Below, one piece after another: positions 34,024-42,906 of a DNA stretch of 58,636 nt (positions are counted from its first letter, which is position 1; each line of letters begins with the position of its first letter). The notes below the pieces were generated by a model. The model saw only the letters and a program-made list of their open reading frames with translations, searched no databases and had not been told where the DNA came from. The DNA lies in NCBI GenBank assembly GCA_022825675.1, contig JAJDWK010000018.1:1-58636 (forward strand), given 5' to 3'. The DNA is from Anaerolineae bacterium. GTDB lineage: Bacteria; Chloroflexota; Anaerolineae; Aggregatilineales; Phototrophicaceae. A program made the translations under genes and the position numbers.

Positions 34024-34878
34024 CTATTCCTTAATCGCGCCGAAGGTCAAGCCCATGACGATGTAGCGCTGCGCCAGTATCACGATGATGGCGGAAGGAA
34101 TCAGCGTTATCATCGACATCGCCGCCAGCTCCCCCCAGTTGGTGCCGGTTACAGTAACAAATTCTGCCAAGCCGGTGGTGATGGTGCGGGCGTGAACGCT
34201 GGTCAAATTGGCGGCGAAAAGGTACTCGTTCCAGGCGAAGACCCAGCTGAGGATGCCCGTAATCGCCAGCCCGGGTGCCGCCAGCGGCAGGATGACATGG
34301 CGCAAGACGCCAAAAAGCCCGGCGCCATCGATGCCGGCGGCATCGTCCAGCTCGATGGGGATGCCGTCCATGACGCCTTTGAGCAGCCAGATGGCAAAAG
34401 GCAGATTAAAGACGCAATAGAGCAGGATTAAGCCGATGTGGGTGTCATACAGCGTCCAGGTGCCGATGCGAAAACTGCGCGTGAACATGATAAAAAGCGG
34501 CAGCAGAAAGGCGGCGGGCGGTGCCATGCGGTTGGTGATGAGCCAGAAAAATATATTGTCGCTGCCAGCCAGCTTATAGCGGGAGAGCGCATAGGTCGCC
34601 AGCAGCGCCAGCGCCATCACCAGCAGCGCATTGCTTGTCGAGATTATCAGCGAATTGGTCATGTAGCGCTGGAAGGCGCTGTCGGTTAATACATTAATGT
34701 AATTTTCGGTGAACAAGCGGCTAAGCGCGAGGTTGGGGCGGCCGAAGAGCTCCACCCGCGTGCGCATGGAGACCACAAACATCCACCATATCGGCAGCAG
34801 GGTCACGATAGTCATGACTATCCAGACGCCGTAGGTGGCGAAGTAGCGCCCGAGGCGCTGGCGCAAACTTAGCGTCAC
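34024..34878 (-). CDS. Sugar ABC transporter permease (MalG/UgpE type)
   Basis: A 284-residue second permease. It has six helices and the EAA-like loop [21 protein letters not shown] near 181-201. GTG 34878 was chosen: it overlaps the upstream permease stop by GTGA, is preceded by GGAG, and gives the usual family length, whereas an upstream start would bury it deep in the other gene. It pairs with the MalF-type permease and the binding protein at 35818. There is no ATPase in the operon; a shared MsmK/UgpC-type ATPase elsewhere is likely. Confidence 0.92.
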   Translation of the reverse strand: MTLSLRQRLGRYFATYGVWIVMTIVTLLPIWWMFVVSMRTRVELFGRPNLALSRLFTENYINVLTDSAFQRYMTNSLIISTSNALLVMALALLATYALSRYKLAGSDNIFFWLITNRMAPPAAFLLPLFIMFTRSFRIGTWTLYDTHIGLILLYCVFNLPFAIWLLKGVMDGIPIELDDAAGIDGAGLFGVLRHVILPLAAPGLAITGILSWVFAWNEYLFAANLTSVHARTITTGLAEFVTVTGTNWGELAAMSMITLIPSAIIVILAQRYIVMGLTFGAIKE

Positions 34879-35747
34879 TCGATATCTCCCTTGCGCCTGC
34901 CCGAAATGGCGATGAACAAGAGCCAGCACAAAACAATCGTCAAATACAGCGTGATGATGGAAATGGATGAGCCATAGCCATAATCTGTGCGCGGGAAGAC
35001 AACGCGCCAGATATAGATGCCGGTGAAGCGCGTGCCCGGCCCGCCGCCCGCCAGCATCCAGACTTCATCGACCGTGCGGATCGCATCCATTATGCGGATG
35101 AAGACGGTCGTCAGCAGCACGGGACGCAAGAAGGGCAAGGTAACATACCAGAAAACTTGGAAGCGGCTGGCACCATCGACCTTCGCCTGCTCGACTGGCT
35201 CCCGCGGGATGGACGACAAGCCCGCCAGCATCGTCAGCGTGACAAAGGGCGTCCAATGCCAGATGTCCATGATGATAGAAGTCCACAGCGCTTGGTCGGG
35301 ATAGCTGCCGATTTGATATTGCAGGTCAAACCAGCGGTCGAGAAAGAAAGGCACGGGACCAAAACCGGGGATGACAAGCAAGCGCCAGATCGCGCCGACA
35401 GCTATCGGCGCCACCATCAACGGCAGGGTGTGGATGATGCGGAAGAGCGCTTTACCGGGGAAATCCCGCGTCAGCAGCTGCGCCAGCAGGAAGCCCAGCA
35501 CCACCTGGCTGCCGATGGCGAAGACGGCGAAACGCACGGTCAAGCCGACAGAATGCAGGAAATCTTCATCAAATACCAGGCGGCGGAAGTTGTCCAGCCC
35601 GTTGAAGAGCAAGCCATCCTCAGCGGCAAAAACATTCCACTGATGGAAGCCGACCACCAAAACATAAATGAATGGGGCGAAGCCAAAAATAAGCAGAATT
35701 ATCAATGTCGGGCTGAGCAGAAGCCAGCCGGTGCGAGGGTTGCGCAT
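34875..35747 (-). CDS. Sugar ABC transporter permease (MalF/UgpA type)
   Basis: A 290-residue permease with an N-terminal helix ([20 protein letters not shown]), about six spans and the EAA loop [20 protein letters not shown] near 188-207. It is translationally coupled to the MalG-type permease (GTGA overlap). It is separated from the binding-protein gene by 70 bp containing a family-3 repeat arm. Substrate unknown. Confidence 0.92.
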   Translation of the reverse strand: MRNPRTGWLLLSPTLIILLIFGFAPFIYVLVVGFHQWNVFAAEDGLLFNGLDNFRRLVFDEDFLHSVGLTVRFAVFAIGSQVVLGFLLAQLLTRDFPGKALFRIIHTLPLMVAPIAVGAIWRLLVIPGFGPVPFFLDRWFDLQYQIGSYPDQALWTSIIMDIWHWTPFVTLTMLAGLSSIPREPVEQAKVDGASRFQVFWYVTLPFLRPVLLTTVFIRIMDAIRTVDEVWMLAGGGPGTRFTGIYIWRVVFPRTDYGYGSSISIITLYLTIVLCWLLFIAISGRRKGDIE

Positions 35748-35756
35748 ACTGTATTC

Positions 35757-35803
35757 CTACCCCCACCCCCTACGCCCCCTCCCCCATAAAGAGGGAGGGG
35801 GGA
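35757..35803 (+). repeat. Family-3 repeat arm in the ABC operon
   Basis: A C-rich element with the core CCCATAAAGAGGGAGGGG, about 85% like the left arm at 1731-1769 by eye. It lies between the binding-protein stop and the permease start on the minus strand and could act as an mRNA hairpin. Confidence 0.6.
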
Positions 35804-35817
35804 ATAGTGGAGGCTAG

Positions 35818-37254
35818 CTACATGCCGTAGCCCAAGCGGGCGAGTTCTTCATCAACGGCGACAGCGGCTTGGGACAAGCCATCCGCCGGCGTCAGTTCAC
35901 CCAAAATCACGCGGTGAATGAAAGGATCGATGATTTCGCGCACTTGCGCGTGGAAGGGGAAGGGCGGCGCGCCCGCAAAGAGCGGACCTTGCTCTTCCAA
36001 CAGGGTGTAATAGCCATCGACCTTGGCGTCCTGCTCGGCGATGAGCGGGTCATCAAAAGTGGCGGTATGCGTGATGCGCGCGCCAGCGGCTGCCCATTCG
36101 GCTTGTACCGAGGGCTGCCCGATGAACTGCAGCCAGAGCATGGTCGCTTCTTTGTTGCGCGAAGAATGCGGGATGCCGAAGGCGCCGCCATCATAATAGC
36201 CGATGTAGCCTTCGCCCATCTCGGCGGCTTCGATGACGCCAGGGGCGGTGACGGGCAGGCGCACGCCAACATTGCCGGTAACAGCCGAGCGGCTTTCATC
36301 AGTGGCTATCCAAGCGGCGTTTTCGCCATAGACCCAGCCTTGGGCGGCGCGGCCCGCGGCGAAGCTGGAAGCAACCTCGTCCCAGGTGCTGGAGGTGGCT
36401 TCGGGCGGGGCGAAGGGCAGCATGCCCACCCAGTAGCTCAGCGCTTCAACGGCGGTATCGCCATCGAGGGCGCCGCCATGGGCGCTCTGTGCCGAGCCAG
36501 TTTCCAGGTTGATGCCCCAGTTGTACAAGCCGAAGGAAGGACCAATGGATTCGAGGAATTCGTAGGTGGAGGCGGGGTGACCGGTGCTGCCTTGCACGGT
36601 GGTGCCCCAGAGGTCCATGTCCATGCTCTCGCCATACGCGGTGAAGAATTCGGCGATATCACGATATTGCTCGAAGCTCTCGGCGGGTGCCAGGTCATAG
36701 CCATATTGCTCGGCGAAGGCGGCTTGGATGTCCATATCGCCGAAGAGGTCTTGACGATACAGGTAGACTTTTACAAAGGCTTCCATCGGCACGCCGAAGA
36801 GGTCGCCATCAGCGTTTTTGAAGTAATCGGCGAAGCTGGTGAAGGCGCTTTCGTCATACTCGGCATAAGCCAGGTCCATGTGATCGGCGGCGAACTGGGT
36901 GAGGTTGACGAGGTAATCCTGCGCCAGGTAGGAATAGATGATGTCCTGCTCGATGTACACGAAGTCATAGATGCCGGTGTTGGCTTCCATGTCGTTGATG
37001 GCTTTGCTGTACATTTGGTCCCAGGATGTCGTCTCAAACTCGACATTGATGCCGGTCAGTTCGGTGAACTGGGCGGCGAGAACATCGGCGACATAATTCG
37101 AGGGCGGGGTGCTCTCGGATACGCCGCGGATGGTGGTGCCGGCGTAGGGCGCGGCGGCATCAGCCCACCAGTCGTGCATGTCGGCTGTTACCAGCGACAT
37201 GTTGGCGAGCAGCGCAAAAGCCACCAGCAATACAAGGACAAAAATTCGCTTCAT
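35818..37254 (-). CDS. Sugar ABC transporter substrate-binding protein (family 1)
   Basis: A 478-residue extracellular solute-binding protein. The signal peptide [20 protein letters not shown] is cut near residue 24. The body has [40 protein letters not shown] and [20 protein letters not shown]. An excellent AAGGAGG ribosome site lies 8 nt upstream of the ATG. It is the first gene of the operon with two permeases and a small membrane protein. It differs strongly from the binding protein at 21451, so the two import different substrates. Confidence 0.92.
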   Translation of the reverse strand: MKRIFVLVLLVAFALLANMSLVTADMHDWWADAAAPYAGTTIRGVSESTPPSNYVADVLAAQFTELTGINVEFETTSWDQMYSKAINDMEANTGIYDFVYIEQDIIYSYLAQDYLVNLTQFAADHMDLAYAEYDESAFTSFADYFKNADGDLFGVPMEAFVKVYLYRQDLFGDMDIQAAFAEQYGYDLAPAESFEQYRDIAEFFTAYGESMDMDLWGTTVQGSTGHPASTYEFLESIGPSFGLYNWGINLETGSAQSAHGGALDGDTAVEALSYWVGMLPFAPPEATSSTWDEVASSFAAGRAAQGWVYGENAAWIATDESRSAVTGNVGVRLPVTAPGVIEAAEMGEGYIGYYDGGAFGIPHSSRNKEATMLWLQFIGQPSVQAEWAAAGARITHTATFDDPLIAEQDAKVDGYYTLLEEQGPLFAGAPPFPFHAQVREIIDPFIHRVILGELTPADGLSQAAVAVDEELARLGYGM

Positions 37255-37331
37255 GATTTGCCTCCTTGGACAAATTCGCTAGGTATACACTCGCGGCGAT
37301 TCCTCTGCGCTAATTAAACGCTAGAAAGAGA

Positions 37332-37352
37332 ACTCCCGCATACAGCGGGAGT
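37332..37352 (-). terminator. Hairpin terminator downstream of the beta-helix gene
   Basis: ACTCCCGC / GCGGGAGT, a perfect 8-bp stem with a 5-nt loop. On the minus strand it is followed by the pyrimidine-rich TCTCTTTCT. It lies between the beta-helix gene and the binding-protein gene, which are transcribed in the same direction. Confidence 0.6.
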
Positions 37353-37427
37353 ATAGCAGAGAATATCACAAAATTGCAGGTCCCAACTTGTACGCTTTTG
37401 CCAAGCCGAGACCTGCCGTTGCGCGGT

Positions 37428-40400
37428 TCAGGACATCACCGCCGCCGCCCAGGCGCAGACGCCTTCGACGCGCAGATAATCGCCGCTGACCCAGCCGCTG
37501 CGCCCGTCATATTCGACATTGAACCAGCGGTCGCGCCCGCCGATGGCGGGCACAGTCGTGCTCAGCGGGATAAGCCCGATGCGATTGCCATTGGGGGCAT
37601 CGCGGAAGTTCAAGCCGGCGGTGGTGGTGACCGAGCATACAGCGCCGCCGGCGCCAGCGGCTGCGGCGCTTGCCGCGCTGAGAGCTTGTGGCGCGGGCGC
37701 GACGCTGCCGCTTTCAATCGCGCCGATATCACAGCCGCCGCCATGCGGGCGCGGCGCGCCATTTTGGTCAGCCGCCAGGCAGTATTGACTGTCTGCCGCG
37801 TCCACCGCCGGGCTGCCTTCCAGCGGCGGGAAGTAGCCGGGCGCGCCGTCTTCTGCGGTCAAGTCGCCCAGCAGCGCGTCATCGCCAGCGGCGGCGGCGC
37901 AAGTGCCGTCTTCGCTGAAGTTGCCGCGGCTGACATCGACATTGCCTTCACAATCGGGCTGGCTGCCGCCGCCAGCGACGATGCTGTTGCGCAGGCGCGC
38001 GCTGCCTTCCCAGACATACACCGCATCGCCTGGGTTTTGCGTCGCCCGGTTGTCCAGCATCGTCAGATGCGTCAAGGTTGTCGTGCCGCTCGAGATGTAA
38101 ATAGCGCCGCCGGAAGCCGCCTGATTGCGGCTGAGGGTGCTGTTTTCGACGCTGACGCGACTCTGGTTGAAATCCAGCGCGCCGCCAAAGCCGCCGGCGC
38201 GGTTGCCGATGAAGGCGCTGCCGCGAACCTCGACGCTGCCGCCAGTAATGCTCAGCGCGCCGCCGCCGATATACGCGTTATTGCCGTTGAAGACGCTGTT
38301 GTTGATGGTGATTGCGCCGCTGAAACGCTGGGTGGCGATTGCGCCGCCGGAGCCGCCGTAAATGCGGTCGCCAGACTCCTCGCCAACGATGCGATTGTTC
38401 TTGAATGTGGAATTGTTGACAACCAAATTGGCGTTGCCCCGCACGAGGACAGCGCCGCCATTGCCCACCGCCATAGCCCGCTCCAGCGTCAGATTGTTGA
38501 TGGTGAGCGTACGCCCGAGAACAGTGAAGATGCGGTATAGGTCATCCCCGCTGATGGTGTGCCCATTGCCCTCGATGGTGATGGTGCCATTTATCGCCGG
38601 CAGCGGCGCGTCCAGCTTGATGTCTTCGCTGAGGCTGATGATGTCGTGGCTGCCGCCAGCCGGGCAGCCGCCCACCGAAGTGTTGCTATTGGCGGAGAGG
38701 ATGTGGTTGGCAAGTGTGCACTCCGTCAGCGCCGCTGCTGCCGCTGGCGGCGGGCTGGCGCTGGTTGATTCAATCGCGCCGGCATCACAGCCGCCGCCCT
38801 GTGGGCGCGGGGTGCCATTTTGGTCCGACTCCAGGCAGAAGGCGCTGTCCGCGGCGTCAACCGCCGGGCTGCCATTCAGCGGTTCAAAATAGGCGGGAGT
38901 GCCGCTGGCAGCCGCCAGCCGCGGGTCTCTGCTGGGAAAAAGGGCGCAGCTGCCATCGTCGCTGATGTTGCCGCTGCTTTGATCCAGCCCGCCGCTGCAA
39001 TCCAGCGCAGCGCTGGCGCTGGCGATGACGCTGTTAAGCAGATTGGCGACCCCGTCGCGTTTATGTACAGCATTGCCCTCAAACCACGCGCGGTTATCCA
39101 CCAGCGTGAGGTGGGTCATCGTTGTTGTCGCGCCGCTGGCGAAGATGGCGCCGCCGCTGCTCGCCATATTGCTGCTGAAAGTGCTGTTGGCGATGTTGGC
39201 GATGCCGTTGAGCGTTTCGATAGCGCCGCCCCAGGCCTCGGCTTCGTTAGCGGTGAAGGCGCTGTTTTCCACAGTTAATGTGCCGCCATTCCAGAGGATG
39301 GCGCCGCCGCCAGTGCCAGCGCGGTTGCCGGTGAAGACGCTGCCGCGCACAATAGCGCTGCCATAAAAGCCGACAACAGAAATAGCGCCGCCATGCCGGG
39401 CATTGTTCTGGACGAATGCCACATTCTCCAGCTCGAGCTGGGCATCGCCTTGCAGCAGGATAGCGCCGCCATTCGTCTCGGAATAGCCATCGGTCAGGGT
39501 CAAATCTTTGATTGTGAGCTTGCCGCCAGCGACCGTAAAAATGGTAAAACGGTCGTCGCCGCTGATGCTATGCCCATTGCCTTCAATTGTGATCGTGCTA
39601 TTCAATTGCGGCAGCGGCTCGCTAAGCGTGATGTCTTCTTCAATGCTGATGATGTCGTGGCTGCTGCCGGCGGGGCAAGCGCCGACAGCGCGGTTGCTGT
39701 TGGCAGCGAGGATTTTTTCGGCGAGGGCGCAGACAACTGGCACCGGCGTCGGTTCGGCGGGGCTGGCGGTGGCGGATTCAATCGCGCCGATATCACAGCC
39801 GCCGCCCAGCGGGCGCTCCATGCCATTTTGGTCAGTATCCAGGCAGAATGCGCTTTCCGCGGCGTCAACCGCCGGGCTGCCATCCAGCAGTTCAAAATAG
39901 GCGGGGCGGCCGCTGGCATCCGCCAGCAGCGGGTCGCCGCCCGCCACGACCGCGCAACTGCCATCTTGGCTGAAATTGCCGCGGCTTTCGTCCAGCCCGC
40001 CAACGCAATCCAGGGAGTCGTCACTGCCGGCGACGATGCTGTTGCGCAGGATGGCGCTGCCGTCACGACGGTAAATGCCATCGCCGTTATAGCCCTGGTT
40101 ATCCACAATCGTGAGATGGGTCATGGTAGTTTTGGCGCCGCTGACCAAAATCGCCGCGCCCTCGTTGCTTTGATTGCCTTGGAAAGTGCTGTTCCTGACC
40201 TCTACGCGCCCGTTCAAAGTTTCCAGCGCGCCGCCGTGATGCGCCGCGCTGTTGTCGAGGAAGGCGCTGCTTTCGATGCTGGCGCTGCCGCCAATGACGA
40301 TCACCGCGCCACCGCCCGCGCCCGCATGGTTGCTGATGAAGCTGCTGCCTTCGATGAACAGCCGCACATCGCTGGAATCAGTGGCAATCGCGCCGCCACC

Positions 40401-40811
40401 CTTGCCCGCTTCGTTGTCGCGGAAAGTACCATTCTCAATTTCCAGCCGCGCGCCACTATGCGCCAGAATGGCGCCGCCGTCTTCCTCGGCGCTATAGCCC
40501 CCGGCAAGCGTCAGGTTGCGCAGCGTCAGCTCGCCGCCAGCCACTTCAAAAATGCGGAAAGAGCGGTCGCCGCTGATGCTATGCCCGTTGCCTTCAATCG
40601 TAATCGCGCCGGTAATCGGCGGCAGCGCTTCGCTTAAGCTGATGTCGGCGGTCAGCTCAATGCTGCCGCTGCTGCCATTTATGCTTTCAAGCTCGCTGAT
40701 AAAGCTGGCGGCATCTTCCGCCGCGCCGGCGGGCAGCGCGGGCGCCAGCGCCAGGGTAATCGCCAGCGCTATCAATAGGCAAAATATAGATTTCCAAGGG
40801 ATAGATAACAT
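37428..40811 (-). CDS. Large secreted right-handed beta-helix protein with three repeat modules and SH3b domain
   Basis: A 1127-residue exported protein. A signal peptide (about 1-33, MLSIPWKSIFCLLIALAITL...) is followed by three homologous modules of about 330 residues. Each begins with a TIEGNGHSISGD-type motif, continues with pectate-lyase-like beta-helix rungs (GGAI and NSTF repeats), and closes with a choice-of-anchor-Q-like segment (GSPAVDAADSAFC / GGGCDAGAIES). The C terminus is a bacterial SH3 domain (about 1060-1127, GLNFRDAPNG, GRSGWVSGDYLRVEG), likely a cell-wall or glycan anchor. Cysteines recur at equivalent positions in each module. ATG 40811 was chosen because it opens the signal peptide; GAGGAG lies 12 nt upstream. 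Probably a surface adhesin or glycan-binding protein; catalytic residues are not evident. Confidence 0.85.
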   Translation of the reverse strand: MLSIPWKSIFCLLIALAITLALAPALPAGAAEDAASFISELESINGSSGSIELTADISLSEALPPITGAITIEGNGHSISGDRSFRIFEVAGGELTLRNLTLAGGYSAEEDGGAILAHSGARLEIENGTFRDNEAGKGGGAIATDSSDVRLFIEGSSFISNHAGAGGGAVIVIGGSASIESSAFLDNSAAHHGGALETLNGRVEVRNSTFQGNQSNEGAAILVSGAKTTMTHLTIVDNQGYNGDGIYRRDGSAILRNSIVAGSDDSLDCVGGLDESRGNFSQDGSCAVVAGGDPLLADASGRPAYFELLDGSPAVDAAESAFCLDTDQNGMERPLGGGCDIGAIESATASPAEPTPVPVVCALAEKILAANSNRAVGACPAGSSHDIISIEEDITLSEPLPQLNSTITIEGNGHSISGDDRFTIFTVAGGKLTIKDLTLTDGYSETNGGAILLQGDAQLELENVAFVQNNARHGGAISVVGFYGSAIVRGSVFTGNRAGTGGGAILWNGGTLTVENSAFTANEAEAWGGAIETLNGIANIANSTFSSNMASSGGAIFASGATTTMTHLTLVDNRAWFEGNAVHKRDGVANLLNSVIASASAALDCSGGLDQSSGNISDDGSCALFPSRDPRLAAASGTPAYFEPLNGSPAVDAADSAFCLESDQNGTPRPQGGGCDAGAIESTSASPPPAAAAALTECTLANHILSANSNTSVGGCPAGGSHDIISLSEDIKLDAPLPAINGTITIEGNGHTISGDDLYRIFTVLGRTLTINNLTLERAMAVGNGGAVLVRGNANLVVNNSTFKNNRIVGEESGDRIYGGSGGAIATQRFSGAITINNSVFNGNNAYIGGGALSITGGSVEVRGSAFIGNRAGGFGGALDFNQSRVSVENSTLSRNQAASGGAIYISSGTTTLTHLTMLDNRATQNPGDAVYVWEGSARLRNSIVAGGGSQPDCEGNVDVSRGNFSEDGTCAAAAGDDALLGDLTAEDGAPGYFPPLEGSPAVDAADSQYCLAADQNGAPRPHGGGCDIGAIESGSVAPAPQALSAASAAAAGAGGAVCSVTTTAGLNFRDAPNGNRIGLIPLSTTVPAIGGRDRWFNVEYDGRSGWVSGDYLRVEGVCAWAAAVMS

Positions 40812-40888
40812 AACGCAATTATTCTCCTCATCCGGTTTCCTTAGCCTTGCCGATACCCGCGAGGCTAACCAATCAGCGCATTGTTGTC

Positions 40889-40899
40889 TGTAGACTATA
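40889..40899 (-). promoter_or_regulatory. Shared TGTAGACTATA motif upstream of the beta-helix gene
   Basis: On the minus strand it reads TATAGTCTACA, identical to the half-site of the perfect palindrome at 12824-12849, and lies about 80 nt upstream of the start. It may be a -10 element (TATTAT/TATAGT) or a regulator site. Confidence 0.35.
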
Positions 40900-40939
40900 A
40901 TATGCAATTTTGGGATTTGGGAGAGCTATTGGGGAGTAA

Positions 40940-40960
40940 GGGCGAGGCGGCTGCTCGCCC
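40940..40960. repeat. Variable-stem hairpin
   Basis: GGGCGAG / CTCGCCC, a perfect 7-bp stem with a 7-nt loop, belonging to the dispersed hairpin family. It is close to the left border of the restriction-modification cassette. Confidence 0.55.
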
Positions 40961-40983
40961 ATACCGGTATCGTTTGGCGCTAG

Positions 40984-41015
40984 GCGCTCGCCTAGATGAT
41001 GGCATCGCCCATGGT
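40984..41015. repeat. Left direct repeat: displaced 3' end of the aminotransferase gene
   Basis: 32 bp that match 44126-44157 at 29 positions. Read on the minus strand it encodes TMGDAI then a stop, against TMGDAITQASA-stop in the intact aminotransferase. It marks the left border of the restriction-modification cassette. Confidence 0.75.
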
Positions 41016-41077
41016 GATTAGAACATACATGTCTACAATATAGTATAGATATAGAATATAGGAGAAAACAACCTTAC

Positions 41078-41120
41078 TTGCCAGCATGATTGGCAAATAT
41101 ACTGATCTATGTAGTATATT
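41078..41120 (+). promoter_or_regulatory. Promoter-operator region of the restriction-modification operon
   Basis: Two dyads precede the methyltransferase gene: TTGCCA (41078-41083) / TGGCAA (41091-41096), spacer 7, and the perfect AATATACT (41096-41103) / AGTATATT (41113-41120), spacer 9. A promoter-like TTGGCA (41090-41095) and TATATT (41115-41120) with a 19-bp spacer overlaps both. The methyltransferase has an N-terminal HTH and could repress its own operon here. Confidence 0.55.
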
Positions 41121-41150
41121 CTGTTTAGTGTTGAAGAGTCTGTGGCAGTA

Positions 41151-42434
41151 ATGATGATTGATGCGGGAAGCGTGAAAAGACGAAGCAAAGCCGAGACAGA
41201 TTTTTCAGCTGCTAGGCAACAGGCGGGCTTGTCAATTACCGATGTCGCGGATTTAACCGGATTCACAGAACGAACGGTTAAACGATGGGAGAATGGCAAG
41301 ACTTCCCCAAAGAGGGCTGTATTTCAGATCTTGGAGACACTGCAGTACAATCCTCCTCAACCAAGCACACCCTCATTTACATTCGTCGATCTATTTGCAG
41401 GCATAGGTGGAATGCGCCAGGGATTTGAGCTGGCTGGAGGAAACTGTGTCTTCACTAGCGAGTGGGACAAATTCGCGACACAAACCTACCTTGCCAATTT
41501 TGAATGCAGTCACGAAATCGCCGGAGATATAAGGGAAATTAAAGCTAGAGACATACCCGAGCACGATGTCTTACTTGCCGGATTTCCCTGTCAACCATTT
41601 TCAATCGCAGGCGTGTCCAAAAAGAACGCTCTCAATGCACCACACGGATTTCGGTGCGAGACACAGGGTACGCTTTTTTTCGATATTGAACGGATTCTCG
41701 CGTATCATCGACCTGCTGCTTTCCTATTGGAGAACGTAAAGAATCTGGTCAACCACGACAAAGGACGAACATTTACAATAATTAGCAGAACATTGAAAGA
41801 GAAATTAGGATACCATATTTTCGCCAAGATAATCAATGCGCGATCATGGTTACCTCAAAACCGAGAGCGCATATTTGTTGTGGGTTTTCGTGAGCCCAAT
41901 GATTTCACATTTGATGACCTGCAAATTCCAGATCCTCTCCAAGGTCCCAACTTGAGAACCATTCTCCATCCTGAAGACGGGACAGAACCCATCGAGAAAA
42001 GATATACATCTAGCAAGAGGGGGAAAGTCAAGGACAAATACACTCTGTCCGACAAGCTCTGGCAGTATTTGCAAGCATACGCTGAAAAACACCGGAGAAA
42101 AGGGAATGGCTTTGGATTTGGACTTGTTGGACCCAACGACATCGCAAGAACACTCTCAGCACGCTATTATAAAGATGGCTCGGAAATACTGATAAAACAG
42201 CCAAGGCGGAACCCTCGCAGGCTAACTCCCAGAGAGTGTTCAAGACTCATGGGATTTGACAGGCGAGGCGAAAAACCATTTGTTATTCCCGTATCTGATT
42301 TACAAGCTTACAGACAGTTTGGCAATGCGGTAGCAGTTCCTGTTGTTGAAACTGTAGCAAAACATATGCTACCTTGGCTACCCACATCACAAGATAGCGG
42401 CGCTGCTGTTCTGGTAGCCGCTAAGGAGCTATAG
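41151..42434 (+). CDS. DNA (cytosine-5) methyltransferase with N-terminal helix-turn-helix
   Basis: A 427-residue m5C methyltransferase, the modification enzyme of the EcoRII-type system and so predicted to methylate CCWGG. An N-terminal XRE-type HTH (about 14-60, ARQQAGLSITDVADLTGF) is joined to a full catalytic domain: FVDLFAGIGGMRQGFELAG (motif I), AGFPCQPFSIAG (motif IV with catalytic Cys), FLLENVKNLVNHD (motif VI), QNRERIFVVGF (motif VIII), and RQFGNAVAVPVV (motif X). The HTH architecture is known for M.EcoRII/M.SsoII-like enzymes, which autoregulate. ATG 41151 was preferred over the GTG at 41142 because of GAAGAG at 41134 and the promoter position. The gene is clearly more AT-rich than its neighbours. 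Confidence 0.92.
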   Translation: MMIDAGSVKRRSKAETDFSAARQQAGLSITDVADLTGFTERTVKRWENGKTSPKRAVFQILETLQYNPPQPSTPSFTFVDLFAGIGGMRQGFELAGGNCVFTSEWDKFATQTYLANFECSHEIAGDIREIKARDIPEHDVLLAGFPCQPFSIAGVSKKNALNAPHGFRCETQGTLFFDIERILAYHRPAAFLLENVKNLVNHDKGRTFTIISRTLKEKLGYHIFAKIINARSWLPQNRERIFVVGFREPNDFTFDDLQIPDPLQGPNLRTILHPEDGTEPIEKRYTSSKRGKVKDKYTLSDKLWQYLQAYAEKHRRKGNGFGFGLVGPNDIARTLSARYYKDGSEILIKQPRRNPRRLTPRECSRLMGFDRRGEKPFVIPVSDLQAYRQFGNAVAVPVVETVAKHMLPWLPTSQDSGAAVLVAAKEL

Positions 42435-42438
42435 ACAG

Positions 42439-42906
42439 TTGGCTGACATAGTATGTCCGGAGAAACGAAGTCAGATGATGTCAGGGATTGGTGGCAAAAA
42501 TACCAAACCCGAACTCGTCATTCGAAAGGGACTCCATGCACTTGGCTTCCGATTTCGTCTGCACGACAGAAAGCTCCCCGGAAAACCTGATCTGGTTTTT
42601 CCACGATATAAATCAGTAATTCGAGTCAATGGGTGTTTCTGGCACGGCCACTCTTGCCACCTCTTCAAGTGGCCTTCGACTCGGCGAGAGTTTTGGCATG
42701 AGAAGATTACTGGTACCATTGAGCGCGATCGTCGAAATCAATCCCAATTGGAGACCAACGGTTGGCGTGTGCTTACAATATGGGAATGTGCGCTAAAGGG
42801 GAAAGCGCGTTTGAAAACATGCGAAGTAATCGCAGCAGCTTCGGCATGGATAACTTCAGGTAGTGGAAACATGGAAATTCAAGGGCTACCAAATGTCATT
42901 GACTGA
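42439..42906 (+). CDS. vsr: Very short patch repair endonuclease
   Basis: A 155-residue Vsr nickase that cuts next to T:G mismatches arising from deamination of m5C at the methylated site. Signatures are PEKRSQMMSGIGGKNTKPEL near 7-26, FRLHDRKLPGKPDLVFPRYK with the catalytic Asp near residue 51, and the zinc-binding GCFWHGHSCHLFKWP near 65-79. The start is TTG 42439, supported by AAGGAG at 42423-42428 with 10-nt spacing. It follows the methyltransferase by 4 nt and overlaps the endonuclease gene by 14 nt, so all three are one transcript. Confidence 0.93.
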   Translation: MADIVCPEKRSQMMSGIGGKNTKPELVIRKGLHALGFRFRLHDRKLPGKPDLVFPRYKSVIRVNGCFWHGHSCHLFKWPSTRREFWHEKITGTIERDRRNQSQLETNGWRVLTIWECALKGKARLKTCEVIAAASAWITSGSGNMEIQGLPNVID

